Assembly: GCF_003664255.1 (NCBI RefSeq)
Contig: NZ_RCCV01000001.1
Coordinates: 2,108,001 to 2,172,000, forward strand
DNA: 64,000 nucleotides
Direction of reading: 5' to 3'
DNA from: Micromonospora sp. M71_S20
GTDB taxonomy: Bacteria; Actinomycetota; Actinomycetes; Mycobacteriales; Micromonosporaceae
Of this stretch, positions 37,226 to 45,474 are shown one piece after another. The notes beneath the pieces were generated by a model. The model was not told the DNA's origin, did no database searches, and saw nothing but the letters and a program-made list of their open reading frames with translations. The position numbers and the translations under genes are program-made. How positions within the stretch are numbered: the stretch's first letter is position 1; each line of letters starts with the position of its first letter.

Positions 37226-37273
37226 GATCTTGGTACGAACACGCCCTCCGCGGGGCACGCTCGTACCAAGATC
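37226..37273. repeat. 48-bp palindromic element, copy B (GATCTTGGTACGA)
   Basis: GATCTTGGTACGA at 37226-37238 and TCGTACCAAGATC at 37261-37273 are identical to copy A at 36131, with a related 22-nt GC-rich loop. It lies 37 bp from the topA stop and may also end topA transcription. Confidence 0.85.
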
Positions 37274-37310
37274 TCTGGCGGCAGCAGTTGCCGGCTGGCG
37301 AGCCGGGCGG

Positions 37311-40151
37311 TCAGTCGGTGCTGGTGGTGGCCTTTCGGGGGGCCGCCTTCTTCGCCGGGGTCTTCCTGGCGGTGGTGGCCTTGGCCGTCGTGGTCTTCTT
37401 GGCCGCCGTCGACTTGGTCGCCGCAGCCGTCTTCTTCGCCGCTGTGGCCTTCTTGGCGGGCGCCTTCTTAGCGGCGGTCTTCTTCGCGGCGGTCTTCTTC
37501 GGCGCCGGCCCCTTCGCCCGCTTCTCGGCGAGCATCTCGGAGGCCTCCTCGATGGTCAACGCCTCCGGGGTCTGGCCGCGCCGCAGCGACGCGTTCGTCT
37601 CGCCGTCGGTGACGTACGGGCCGAACCGGCCGTCCTTGATGACCAGCGGCTTCTCGGTCAGCGGGTCGACGCCCATCTCCCGCAGGGGCGGCGCGGCGGC
37701 CCGGCGCTGGCGGGCCTTCGGGGCCGACAGCAGTGCCAGCGCCTCGTCCAGCGTGACGGTGAACATCTTCTCTTCGGAGTCCAGCGAGCGGAACTCGTCA
37801 CCCTGCTTGACGTACGGGCCGTAGCGGCCGTTGTTCGCGAAAACCTCGGTGCCGTCCGGGGCCACCCCGACCAGCCGGGGCAGGCTGAGCAGCTTCAGCG
37901 CCTCGTCGAAGGTCAGCGAGTCCGGCGACTGCGAGCGCAGCAGCGACGACTTGCGCTCGCCGCTGGCCACGTAAGGGCCGAAGCGGCCCGACTTGAGCAG
38001 GATCGGCTCACCGGTGGCCGGGTCGTCGCCGAGCTTGCGCTCGCCCCCGCCGCCGAGGAACAGCTCGTGCACCTTCTCCGGGGTCAGCTCGTCCGGCGCC
38101 AGCCCCTCGGGGATCGGTGCCCGGTCGCCCTGACCGCCGCCCTCCTCGCCCTCGGCGGCCGGCGCCTGCTGCTCGCCCGGCACCGCCCGCTGGAGGTACG
38201 GCCCGTAGCGGCCCACCCGTACGACGACCTCGCGGCCCTCGTCGTCGGTGAACAGCGGGATCGAGTTGACGCTGCGCGCGTCGATCTCGTTGAGGTTCTC
38301 GGTGACCAGCTTCTTCAACCCGCCCGAGCGGGCGATGTCCTGGTCACCGGCGCCGTTGGCGCTGCCGAAGTAGAACGCGGTGAGGAAGTCGACGGCGGCG
38401 TGGTCGCCGCCGGCGATCTCGTCCAGCTCGTTCTCCATGCTGGCGGTGAAGTCGTAGTCGATCAGGCGCGGGTAGTGCCGCTCCAGCAGGCCGATCACGG
38501 CGAAGGCCAGGAAGGTCGGGATCATCGCCTGGCCGCGCTTGGTCACGTACCCGCGGTCCTGGATCGTCTGCATGATCGACGCGTACGTCGACGGGCGGCC
38601 GATGCCCAGCTCCTCCAGCGCCTTCACCAGCGACGCCTCGGTGTAGCGCGACGGCGGCTGGGTGTGGTGGCCCTGCGCGGCCAGCTCGTCGGCGGTGAGC
38701 GGCTGGTCCTTGACCAGGTTGGGCAGGCGACGCTCGGCGTCCTCGGCCTCGGCGTTCTCGTCGTCGCTGGACTCGACGTACGCCCGCAGGAAGCCCGGGT
38801 CGGTGATGGTCTTGCCGGTCGCGCCGAAGTCGGCCTCCTCCTGGGCGGAGGAGACGGCGCGGATGCGCACCGAGACGCTGGAGCCGACGGCGTCGGTCAT
38901 CTGCGAGGCGATGGTGCGCCGCCAGATCAGCTCGTAGAGCTTGAACTCCTCGGCCGACAGCTCCTTTGCCACGTCGCCCGGGGTGCGGAAGTTGTCCCCC
39001 GCCGGGCGGATCGCCTCGTGCGCCTCCTGCGCGTTCTTCACCTTGCCGGTGTAGCGGCGCGGCTCCGGCGGCACGCTGCGCTCGCCGTACAGCTCGACGA
39101 TCTGCCGGCGGGCCGCCGCGATGGCGGTCTCCGACAGGTTCACCGAGTCAGTACGCATGTAGGTGATGTAGCCGTTCTCGTAGAGCCGCTGCGCCGTGCG
39201 CATCGTCTGCTGCGACGAGAACCGCAGCTTGCGGGCCGCCTCCTGCTGGAGGGTCGAGGTGATGAACGGCGCGTACGGGCGGCGGCGGTAGGGCTTCTCC
39301 TCGACCCGGGTGACGGTGAACGGCCGCCCCTCCAGGCGGGCCGCGAGACCCCGGGCGCCGCCGGAGTCGAGGTGCACGACGCCCGCGCCGGCCCTCACCC
39401 GGCCGGTGGTCGGCTCGAAGTCCTTGCCGGTGGCGATCCGGTCGCCGTTCAGCGCGACCAGGGTGGCGTTGAAGGTGCGCGGCCCCTCGCCGGCGTTCGT
39501 AACGGCGAGCGTGGCCAGGATGTCCCAGTATTCCGCCGTGCGGAAGGCCATCCGCTGCCGCTCGCGCTCCACCACGATCCGGGTCGCCACGGACTGCACC
39601 CGGCCCGCCGAGAGCTTCGGCATGACCTTCTTCCACAGCACGGGCGAGACCTCGTAGCCGTAGAGGCGGTCGAGGATGCGCCGGGCCTCCTGGGCGTCGA
39701 CCAGGTCCCGGTCGATCTCGCGGGGGTTGGCCACCGCGGCCTGGATGGCCGGCTTGGTGATCTCGTGGAAGACCATCCGCTTGACCGGCACCTTGGGCTT
39801 GAGCGTCTCCACCAGGTGCCAGGCGATCGCCTCGCCCTCGCGGTCCTCATCCGTCGCCAGGAAGATCTCGTCGACCTCCTTGGCCAGCTTCACCAGCTTG
39901 CTGATCTGCTGCTTCCGGTCGGCGGAGACCACGTAGAGGGCGTGGAAGCCGTTGTCGACGTCCACCCCGAGCCGGGCCCACGGCTCGCCCTTGTACTTGG
40001 CCGGCACGTCGGCGGCGTTGCGCGGGAGGTCCCGGACGTGGCCGAAGCTGGCCTCCACGACGTACCCCGGGCCGAGATAGCCCGAGATCGTCTTGGCCTT
40101 CGCCGGTGACTCGACGATGACCAGACGGGTGGTTCCAGCTCTGCTCGGCAC
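37311..40151 (-). CDS. topA: DNA topoisomerase I
   Basis: 946 aa from the GTG at 40151 (GGGGAGA just upstream). The Toprim domain has LVIVESPAKAKTI and TDEDREGEA (residues 101-108). The catalytic tyrosine is Tyr331 in YITYMRTDSVNLS. The C-terminal zinc fingers of the E. coli enzyme are replaced by several repeats of the GRYGPYV/GRFGPYV type (about 615-880) and a 70-residue Lys/Ala/Thr tail (KKTAAKKTAAKKAPAKK). This is the normal actinobacterial form; the tail promotes processive relaxation of negative supercoils. Confidence 0.97.
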   Translation of the reverse strand: MPSRAGTTRLVIVESPAKAKTISGYLGPGYVVEASFGHVRDLPRNAADVPAKYKGEPWARLGVDVDNGFHALYVVSADRKQQISKLVKLAKEVDEIFLATDEDREGEAIAWHLVETLKPKVPVKRMVFHEITKPAIQAAVANPREIDRDLVDAQEARRILDRLYGYEVSPVLWKKVMPKLSAGRVQSVATRIVVERERQRMAFRTAEYWDILATLAVTNAGEGPRTFNATLVALNGDRIATGKDFEPTTGRVRAGAGVVHLDSGGARGLAARLEGRPFTVTRVEEKPYRRRPYAPFITSTLQQEAARKLRFSSQQTMRTAQRLYENGYITYMRTDSVNLSETAIAAARRQIVELYGERSVPPEPRRYTGKVKNAQEAHEAIRPAGDNFRTPGDVAKELSAEEFKLYELIWRRTIASQMTDAVGSSVSVRIRAVSSAQEEADFGATGKTITDPGFLRAYVESSDDENAEAEDAERRLPNLVKDQPLTADELAAQGHHTQPPSRYTEASLVKALEELGIGRPSTYASIMQTIQDRGYVTKRGQAMIPTFLAFAVIGLLERHYPRLIDYDFTASMENELDEIAGGDHAAVDFLTAFYFGSANGAGDQDIARSGGLKKLVTENLNEIDARSVNSIPLFTDDEGREVVVRVGRYGPYLQRAVPGEQQAPAAEGEEGGGQGDRAPIPEGLAPDELTPEKVHELFLGGGGERKLGDDPATGEPILLKSGRFGPYVASGERKSSLLRSQSPDSLTFDEALKLLSLPRLVGVAPDGTEVFANNGRYGPYVKQGDEFRSLDSEEKMFTVTLDEALALLSAPKARQRRAAAPPLREMGVDPLTEKPLVIKDGRFGPYVTDGETNASLRRGQTPEALTIEEASEMLAEKRAKGPAPKKTAAKKTAAKKAPAKKATAAKKTAAATKSTAAKKTTTAKATTARKTPAKKAAPRKATTSTD

Positions 40152-40251
40152 GTCTCTCCCCGACCTCACTCCTGCTCGTAGCCACCGGCGCCCGGTTCGG
40201 GCCACTTTCGGCCCGCCGACCCCCGGCGGTCCGGATGTCCAACGTAACGCG

Positions 40252-40279
40252 CCGCCCGCGTTTCGGGTTTCGCGGGCGG
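40252..40279. terminator. Hairpin in the 343-bp gap upstream of topA
   Basis: CCGCCCGCG (40252-40260) pairs perfectly with CGCGGGCGG (40271-40279) over a 10-nt loop. The gap 40152-40494 has no convincing gene. It should hold the topA promoter and the end of the leftward hypothetical-gene transcript. An A/T-rich spot at about 40421-40440 (TTTTCCAAAAATTG) is the only promoter-like feature seen. Confidence 0.45.
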
Positions 40280-40494
40280 CAAACCGTCCCGGCGGGGCGG
40301 CCTATTTCTCCGCCGACGGCGGGGCGTGCCGGACGGCGCCACCGTACACCGTGCGTGTGCCGCCGGGCGGGACACTGTGACGATGGCGGACCCTCGGCCG
40401 AGGCGCCACCCGGCCGTTTTCCAAAAATTGCGCACTTGCTGTCCCCCATCGGACAGGGCGCGACCGGCTCGACGGGGCGGGCGCCGACGGGCGG

Positions 40495-41205
40495 TCAGGA
40501 GCGGGCCGGCCACTCCGTCGCGGGGGCGGCGGGCGGCGGGTCGCCCACCAGCTCGGCCAGGCGGGCGAGCCGCCGTCGGCCGGTGATCCGGTACGCGGGC
40601 CCGCCCTCGCCGGGCCCGAGCAGCGCCCCGGAGACGCCGACCGCGTCGAGCGCCCCGCCGACCGGTGCCCAGCACTCCTCGTCCGCGGCGCCGAGCCGGA
40701 GCAGGAAGCCGGACGGCTCGACGGCCCCCGCGGCGGCGAGCCAGAGCCGCAGCCGCCGCCCGTTGAGGTGGAAGCCGGCGGGCGGGCGCTTGCCCGCACC
40801 GCGCAGCCAGGCCACCGCGAGCGGCTTCAGCGAGCGGGCGTACGAGGTGCGCACCGCGTGCCGCCCGTCGGTGGTCGCCTCCCAGGTGGCCGCCACCCCG
40901 CGCAGCGCCAGCTCGGCGACGAGGACGTGCACCCGCCAGGCCGCGTCGACCACCACCGAGAGCCGGGCCGTGCCACCCATCCGGACCGCCTCGCCCGGGC
41001 CGGCCAGCAGCCCGGCGAGATCGGCGACGGACGGATCCGCCGCCTCCGCGCCGAAGAAGGTCAGCTGCCGGGCGGATTCGTCGGCGTCGGCCGGCGGGGG
41101 CGGGGCGGCCCGGCGGGCGACCGGCGCGACCCGGTCCGCAGGCGCCGGGAAGAGCACCGGCAGCGCTTCGCCGCCCGACGGGTCACCGGTCCCGCTCAGC
41201 GACAC
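40495..41205 (-). CDS. Conserved hypothetical protein
   Basis: 236 aa from the GTG at 41205, overlapping the lipoprotein stop by 10 bp. No signal peptide or membrane span. The N-terminal 60 residues are Ala/Pro-rich. The rest is a compact alpha/beta region (LSVVVDAAWRVHVLVAELALRG, TSYARSLKPLAVAWLRG, FHLNGRRLRLWLAAAGA). Not recognised. Coupling to a lipoprotein and position next to topA suggest a small conserved actinobacterial unit. Confidence 0.6.
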   Translation of the reverse strand: MSLSGTGDPSGGEALPVLFPAPADRVAPVARRAAPPPPADADESARQLTFFGAEAADPSVADLAGLLAGPGEAVRMGGTARLSVVVDAAWRVHVLVAELALRGVAATWEATTDGRHAVRTSYARSLKPLAVAWLRGAGKRPPAGFHLNGRRLRLWLAAAGAVEPSGFLLRLGAADEECWAPVGGALDAVGVSGALLGPGEGGPAYRITGRRRLARLAELVGDPPPAAPATEWPARS

Positions 41206-41738
41206 TCCGGCACCTCGTCGAAGGCGCGTTTCAACTCCTCGGAGTTGAGCCGGCTGGTGTCGAGCGCGCTGGCGTCGTACTCCTTGTTCAGGGTGTCCAC
41301 GGCGGCCCGGACGCCGTCGTAGAAGACGGTGGGCTGGCCGGTGCCCAGCCCGTCGATGGTGTCGCGGGCCCTGCCGTACGCGTCGCGCACCTTCGCCAGC
41401 GAGGCCCGGAAGCCCGCCGACACCTCCTCGCCCTGCTCGGCGTCGGGGATGCCGGCCTCCTCGACCTTGCGCCGGGCGGTCTCGCTGGCCTGCTCCGCGC
41501 CGCCGAAGAGCCGCACCAGGTTCTCCTTCGCCTGCGCCGGGGTGGTCTGGGCGGTCATCTGCTGGTCGGTGCTGCTGGTCAGCTTGCTGATCTCGGCCCG
41601 CCACGGGGTGAGCGCGGAGCAGACCGACGCCGCCCACGCCCGCGGGCTGGGGCCGCCGCCACAGCCGGCCAGCACGAGTACGAGCGTGGCCAGGACCACC
41701 GTGAGCTTTCCGGCGGCTGCCGCCCGGCACGTGCGCAT
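41196..41738 (-). CDS. Lipoprotein of unknown function
   Basis: 180 aa from the ATG at 41738. A type II signal peptide ends in the lipobox LVLAGC, so the mature protein begins at Cys and is anchored to the outer face of the membrane. The mature part is helical (SVCSALTPWRAEISKLTSST, ENLVRLFGGAEQASETARRK) with a second cysteine near the C-terminus (VPECR) that may pair with SVCSAL. It resembles uncharacterised actinobacterial lipoproteins. It overlaps the hypothetical gene downstream. Confidence 0.78.
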   Translation of the reverse strand: MRTCRAAAAGKLTVVLATLVLVLAGCGGGPSPRAWAASVCSALTPWRAEISKLTSSTDQQMTAQTTPAQAKENLVRLFGGAEQASETARRKVEEAGIPDAEQGEEVSAGFRASLAKVRDAYGRARDTIDGLGTGQPTVFYDGVRAAVDTLNKEYDASALDTSRLNSEELKRAFDEVPECR

Positions 41739-41800
41739 GCGTTGCAGCGTACGGCCTCTGTCGAGTCCGGGCACCGGACAGGTTTGCCGGGTGTACGGGT

Positions 41801-41835
41801 GGTCCCCGGCCGGCCGCGCGGGCCGACCGGGGACC
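41801..41835 (-). terminator. Terminator hairpin after hppA
   Basis: GGTCCCCGG (41801-41809) pairs with CCGGGGACC (41827-41835), and CGGCC pairs with GGCCG inside. It starts 16 bp past the hppA stop. Confidence 0.75.
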
Positions 41836-41850
41836 GGGATGCCGGACGGA

Positions 41851-44205
41851 TCAGGCGTTGACCGTCTCCGGCCGCTGGTCCGGGCTGCCCGCGCCGCTGC
41901 CGGAGTCGGAGTCGGACATCGCCACGCCCTTGCGCTTGCTGAACACCACCGCCGCGGCGATGATCAGCGTCGCGGCGACGGCGATCCCCACCCGCAGGGC
42001 GGTGTTCCGCTCGTCGCCCACGCTCCAGGCCACCACGGCCGGCGCGATCAGCAGCGAGACCAGGTTCATCACCTTGATCAGCGGGTTGATCGCCGGGCCG
42101 GCGGTGTCCTTGAACGGGTCGCCGACGGTGTCGCCGATGACCGTGGCGGCGTGCGACTCGGAGCCCTTGCCGCCGTACGCGCCGTCCTCGACGAGCTTCT
42201 TGGCGTTGTCCCACGCGCCGCCGGAGTTCGACAGGAAGACCGCCATCAGCGTGCCGGCGCCGATCGCACCGGCCAGGTACGCGGCCAGCGCGCCCGGCCC
42301 GAGGCCGAAGCCCACCGCGATCGGCGCGAGGATGGCGAGCAGACCGGGGGTCATCAGCTCGCGCTGCGCGTCCCGGGTGCAGATGTCGACGACCTTGCCG
42401 TACTCGGGGCGCTGGGTGCCGTCCATGATGCCGGGCAGCTCGCGGAACTGCCGGCGTACCTCCATCACGACCGCGCCCGCCGAGCGGGAGACCGCGTTGA
42501 TGGCCAGGCCGGAGAAGAGGAACACCACCGCCGCGCCGATGATCAGGCCGACCAGGTTGCGCGGGTTCGCCACGTTCAGCGAGTTGAGGATCTCGGCACC
42601 GACGTCGCCCACCCCGGCGTCCGCGTACGCCGTGCGCAGCGTGTCGGTGTACGAGCCGAACAGCGCCGTCGCGGCGAGCACCGCCGTGGCGATCGCGATG
42701 CCCTTGGTGATCGCCTTGGTGGTGTTGCCGACCGCGTCCAGCTCGGTGAGCGTCCGGGCGCCGTGCTCGTCGATGTCGCCGGACATCTCCGCCACGCCCT
42801 GGGCGTTGTCGGAGATCGGGCCGAAGGTGTCCATCGCGACGATCACGCCGACCGTGGTGAGCAGGCCGGTGCCGGCCATCGCCACGGCGAACAGCGAGAG
42901 CGTGATGGAGCTGCCGCCGAGCAGGAACGCGCCGAACACGCCGGCGCCGATCAGCAGCGCCGAGTAGACCGCCGACTCCAGGCCGACGCTGATGCCGGCG
43001 AGGATGACGGTGGCGGCGCCCGTCTGGGAGCTCTTGCCGATGTCCTGCACCGGGCGCCGGTTGGTCTCGGTGAAGTAGCCGGTCAGCGCCTGGATGGCCG
43101 CCGCCAGCACGATGCCGATGACGACCGCGCCGATGGCGACCACCCGCGGGTTCTCGTCGACGTCGGTCAGCCCGCCCTCCAGCTCGGCGAAGGTGGCTGG
43201 CAGGTACGCGTAGGTGGCGATCGCCACCAGCACCGCGGAGAGCACCGCCGAGATGTAGAAGGCCCGGTTGATCGCGGTCAGGCCGCTGCGGTCGGAGGCG
43301 CGCAGCCGGGTGATGAAGACGCCGACGATCGCGATGAGCACGCCGATGGTGGAGACGATCAGCGGGAAGACCAGGCCCTCCTCGCCGAAGGCGGCGCGGC
43401 CGAGGATCAGCGCGGCGACCAGGGTGACCGCGTACGACTCGAAGAGGTCGGCGGCCATGCCGGCGCAGTCACCCACGTTGTCGCCCACGTTGTCGGCGAT
43501 CGTGGCGGCGTTGCGCGGGTCGTCCTCGGGGATGCCCTGCTCGACCTTGCCGACCAGGTCGGCGCCGACGTCGGCGGCCTTGGTGAAGATACCGCCGCCG
43601 ACCCGCATGAACATGGCGAGCAGCGCGGCGCCGAAGCCGAAGCCCTCCAGCACGGTCGGCGCGTCGCTGCGGTAGAACAGCACGACCAGCGCGGCACCAA
43701 AGAGGCCGAGGCCGACGGTGAGGAAGCCGACCACGCCGCCCGTACGGAAGGCGATCTTCATCGCGGCCTCCCGGCCGCCCTCGCGCTCCCGGGCGGCGGC
43801 GGCGACCCGCAGGTTGGCCCGGGTGGCCAGCCACATGCCCGCGCCGCCGATGAACGCGCTGAACAGCGCGCCCACGACGAAGAAGACGGACCGGCCGATC
43901 TTCACCGCCGTCTCGCTGCCGTCGGTGCCGTGCACCGGCAGCAGGAAGAGCAGCACCACGGCGATGACCACGAAGATCGCCAGGGTCCGGAACTGCCGGA
44001 GCAGGTAGGCCGAGGCGCCCTCCTGGACCGCGCCGGAGATCTCCTGCATTTTGTTGGTGCCCTTGCCGGCGGCCAGTACGGCCTTCGTCAGCGCGCCGGC
44101 GAAGGCGAGCGCCACCAGCGCGATGACCGCGGCGATGACGACGTACGTGACGTTGTTTCCGGTGAGGGAGATCCCGCCGCCCTCGGCGGCCAAGGTGTCG
44201 GACAT
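41851..44205 (-). CDS. hppA: Membrane-bound K+-independent H+-translocating pyrophosphatase
   Basis: 784 aa with about 16 membrane helices from the ATG at 44205 (AGGAGGACACAG upstream). Pyrophosphate-binding motifs: DVGADLVGKVEQGIPEDDPRN, DNVGDNVGDCAGMAADL and the C-terminal VIGDTVGDPFKDTAGPA. Lys497 in GNTTKAITKG occupies the site that is Ala in K+-dependent pumps, so this should be a K+-independent proton pump. It couples PPi hydrolysis to proton export or recovers energy during biosynthesis. A structured leader lies upstream. Confidence 0.96.
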   Translation of the reverse strand: MSDTLAAEGGGISLTGNNVTYVVIAAVIALVALAFAGALTKAVLAAGKGTNKMQEISGAVQEGASAYLLRQFRTLAIFVVIAVVLLFLLPVHGTDGSETAVKIGRSVFFVVGALFSAFIGGAGMWLATRANLRVAAAAREREGGREAAMKIAFRTGGVVGFLTVGLGLFGAALVVLFYRSDAPTVLEGFGFGAALLAMFMRVGGGIFTKAADVGADLVGKVEQGIPEDDPRNAATIADNVGDNVGDCAGMAADLFESYAVTLVAALILGRAAFGEEGLVFPLIVSTIGVLIAIVGVFITRLRASDRSGLTAINRAFYISAVLSAVLVAIATYAYLPATFAELEGGLTDVDENPRVVAIGAVVIGIVLAAAIQALTGYFTETNRRPVQDIGKSSQTGAATVILAGISVGLESAVYSALLIGAGVFGAFLLGGSSITLSLFAVAMAGTGLLTTVGVIVAMDTFGPISDNAQGVAEMSGDIDEHGARTLTELDAVGNTTKAITKGIAIATAVLAATALFGSYTDTLRTAYADAGVGDVGAEILNSLNVANPRNLVGLIIGAAVVFLFSGLAINAVSRSAGAVVMEVRRQFRELPGIMDGTQRPEYGKVVDICTRDAQRELMTPGLLAILAPIAVGFGLGPGALAAYLAGAIGAGTLMAVFLSNSGGAWDNAKKLVEDGAYGGKGSESHAATVIGDTVGDPFKDTAGPAINPLIKVMNLVSLLIAPAVVAWSVGDERNTALRVGIAVAATLIIAAAVVFSKRKGVAMSDSDSGSGAGSPDQRPETVNA

Positions 44206-44288
44206 CTGTGTCCTCCTGTACCGAACGCTCGCGCCGGCCGGTGGAGACGCACCGGCCCGGCGCCTGGATGCGGAGTCGCAAGCGCGCG

Positions 44289-44345
44289 CCATCCCACCCC
44301 GAACGGACCAGCGAGGAACGACAGTTCGCGCTGGGTGCGGGATGG
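44289..44345 (-). promoter_or_regulatory. Structured element upstream of hppA
   Basis: On the hppA strand a two-tier hairpin forms: CCATCCC/GGGATGG (44289-44295 with 44339-44345) outside and CCAGCG/CGCTGG (44308-44313 with 44329-44334) inside. It lies 84-140 bp before the ATG, within the 345-bp gap 44206-44550. Farther out is CCTCCA-N6-TGGAGG (44376-44393). It could be a regulatory leader or an operator. It matches no riboswitch I can name. Confidence 0.45.
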
Positions 44346-44477
44346 ATCACTTGCTGACAACTCGCGTACTGTAGCCCTCCACAGTGTTGGAGGTCACATC
44401 GAGGGGGCACCGCGCCGCGATGATCTTCGTCGCTGTGTTATGAGGAAAAATCTGATATAGGAGCCCATCCATGCCGA

Positions 44478-44508
44478 AGAGGCCGCGCCCCGGTGGGACG
44501 CGGCCTCT
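44478..44508 (-). terminator. Terminator after the anti-sigma gene
   Basis: AGAGGCCGCG (44478-44487) pairs perfectly with CGCGGCCTCT (44499-44508), 43 bp downstream of the leftward stop at 44551. Confidence 0.7.
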
Positions 44509-44550
44509 CACGGCGTACGACGCCCTCGGCGAGGGCGGTGGAAGATCAGC

Positions 44551-44985
44551 TCAGCGGCCGACGGGCCAGACCATCCGCACCTCGGTGCCGATGCCCTCGT
44601 CGACCGGGCGGACCTGGAGGTCCTCGACGAAACCGGCCAGCAGCGCGAAGCCGACGCCGGTGGTGAGGTCGTCCTCGTTGAGCGACTCGTTGGCGAGCTG
44701 GTCGGCGTTCAGCGCGGCCAGGCCGAGACCGGCCTCGATCGGCGCGCGGTCGACGACGCGCACCGCGTACGCCCCCGTGTCGGACATCTCGACGAGCACG
44801 GGCTCGGACACGCCGTACTGGCGGTGCAGGGCGACCGCGCGGGTGCACGCCTCACCGATGGCCAGCCGCACCTCGTCGAGCAGCTCCTCGCGGACCCCGG
44901 CCCGCCGGGCGACCGCCACGCCGACCAGGCGCGCGGTGCGCACGTGCACCGGGGCCGGCGAGAAGGAGAGCTTGACCGTGGCCAT
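44551..44985 (-). CDS. Anti-sigma factor-type ATP-binding protein (RsbW-like HATPase)
   Basis: 144 aa. GHKL-type ATPase fold: N box VRLAIGEACTRAVALHRQYG (the usual NA-x-x-H is degenerate), a G1 region (VVDRAPIEAG) and G2 GVGFALLAGFVEDLQV. Such kinases bind a sigma factor and phosphorylate STAS antagonists. It follows the STAS gene with a TGATG overlap, so the pair forms one switch. No sigma-factor gene is adjacent; the partner must be elsewhere. Confidence 0.85.
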   Translation of the reverse strand: MATVKLSFSPAPVHVRTARLVGVAVARRAGVREELLDEVRLAIGEACTRAVALHRQYGVSEPVLVEMSDTGAYAVRVVDRAPIEAGLGLAALNADQLANESLNEDDLTTGVGFALLAGFVEDLQVRPVDEGIGTEVRMVWPVGR

Positions 44986-45341
44986 CAGACGCCGGTGCCG
45001 GCCGAATCGGTGCCGATCGCCGCGTCGACCGTGGGATGCAGCGGGAAGACCTGGTCCAGGGCGGTGATCCGGAAGATCTTGAGCAGCGGCTCCTTGTCGC
45101 AGACCAGGGCGAACGAGCCGCCGGCCGCGCGCAGCCGCTTGAGCGCGCCGACCAGCACGCCCAGCCCCGTGGAGTCGAGGAAGTCCACCCGCCCCAGGTC
45201 GACCACGACGTGGCGGGCCCCACCGTCGATCAGCTCGAGGAGCCGCTCCCGTAGCCGGGGCGCGGTGTAGACGTCCACCTCACCGCCGACCTCGAGCACC
45301 GTGTGCTCGCCCACGGTGCGGGTCGCCAGCGACAGCTCCAT
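44985..45341 (-). CDS. STAS-domain anti-sigma factor antagonist
   Basis: 118 aa from the ATG at 45341 (GAGGGAGGACCG upstream). STAS fold: [47 protein letters not shown] with the phosphorylatable serine in DSTGLG. When dephosphorylated it would capture the anti-sigma factor encoded just downstream and release the sigma factor. Divergent from the helicase gene. Confidence 0.92.
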   Translation of the reverse strand: MELSLATRTVGEHTVLEVGGEVDVYTAPRLRERLLELIDGGARHVVVDLGRVDFLDSTGLGVLVGALKRLRAAGGSFALVCDKEPLLKIFRITALDQVFPLHPTVDAAIGTDSAGTGV

Positions 45342-45474
45342 CGGTCCTCCCTCGCAAGAGCCGTAAACTCTCCTGGGCATCTAACCATCCCCGCCGGATA
45401 CCGGCTCTGCTCGGCGGCGGAGGCCTCCCCTTACCCCCGCCCCCCGCTTTCCATCTCCGAACACCAGTGCGAGA

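Noticed and set aside
37230..40109. A very long open frame on the plus strand opposite topA
   Set aside because: It is an antisense shadow caused by strong third-position GC in topA; the product is Arg/Leu/Val/Gly-rich without motifs, while topA has all catalytic motifs. The same applies to long frames opposite hppA (to 44460), the Tad genes and the HldE region.
44289..44345. A known riboswitch upstream of hppA
   Set aside because: The stems lack any conserved core I can match to a named class, so only a generic structured element is reported.
44440..44460. A six-codon ORF (MRKNLI) in an AT-rich spot between hppA and the anti-sigma gene
   Set aside because: Too short, with no attenuator-like run of a single amino acid and no linked downstream gene on that strand.
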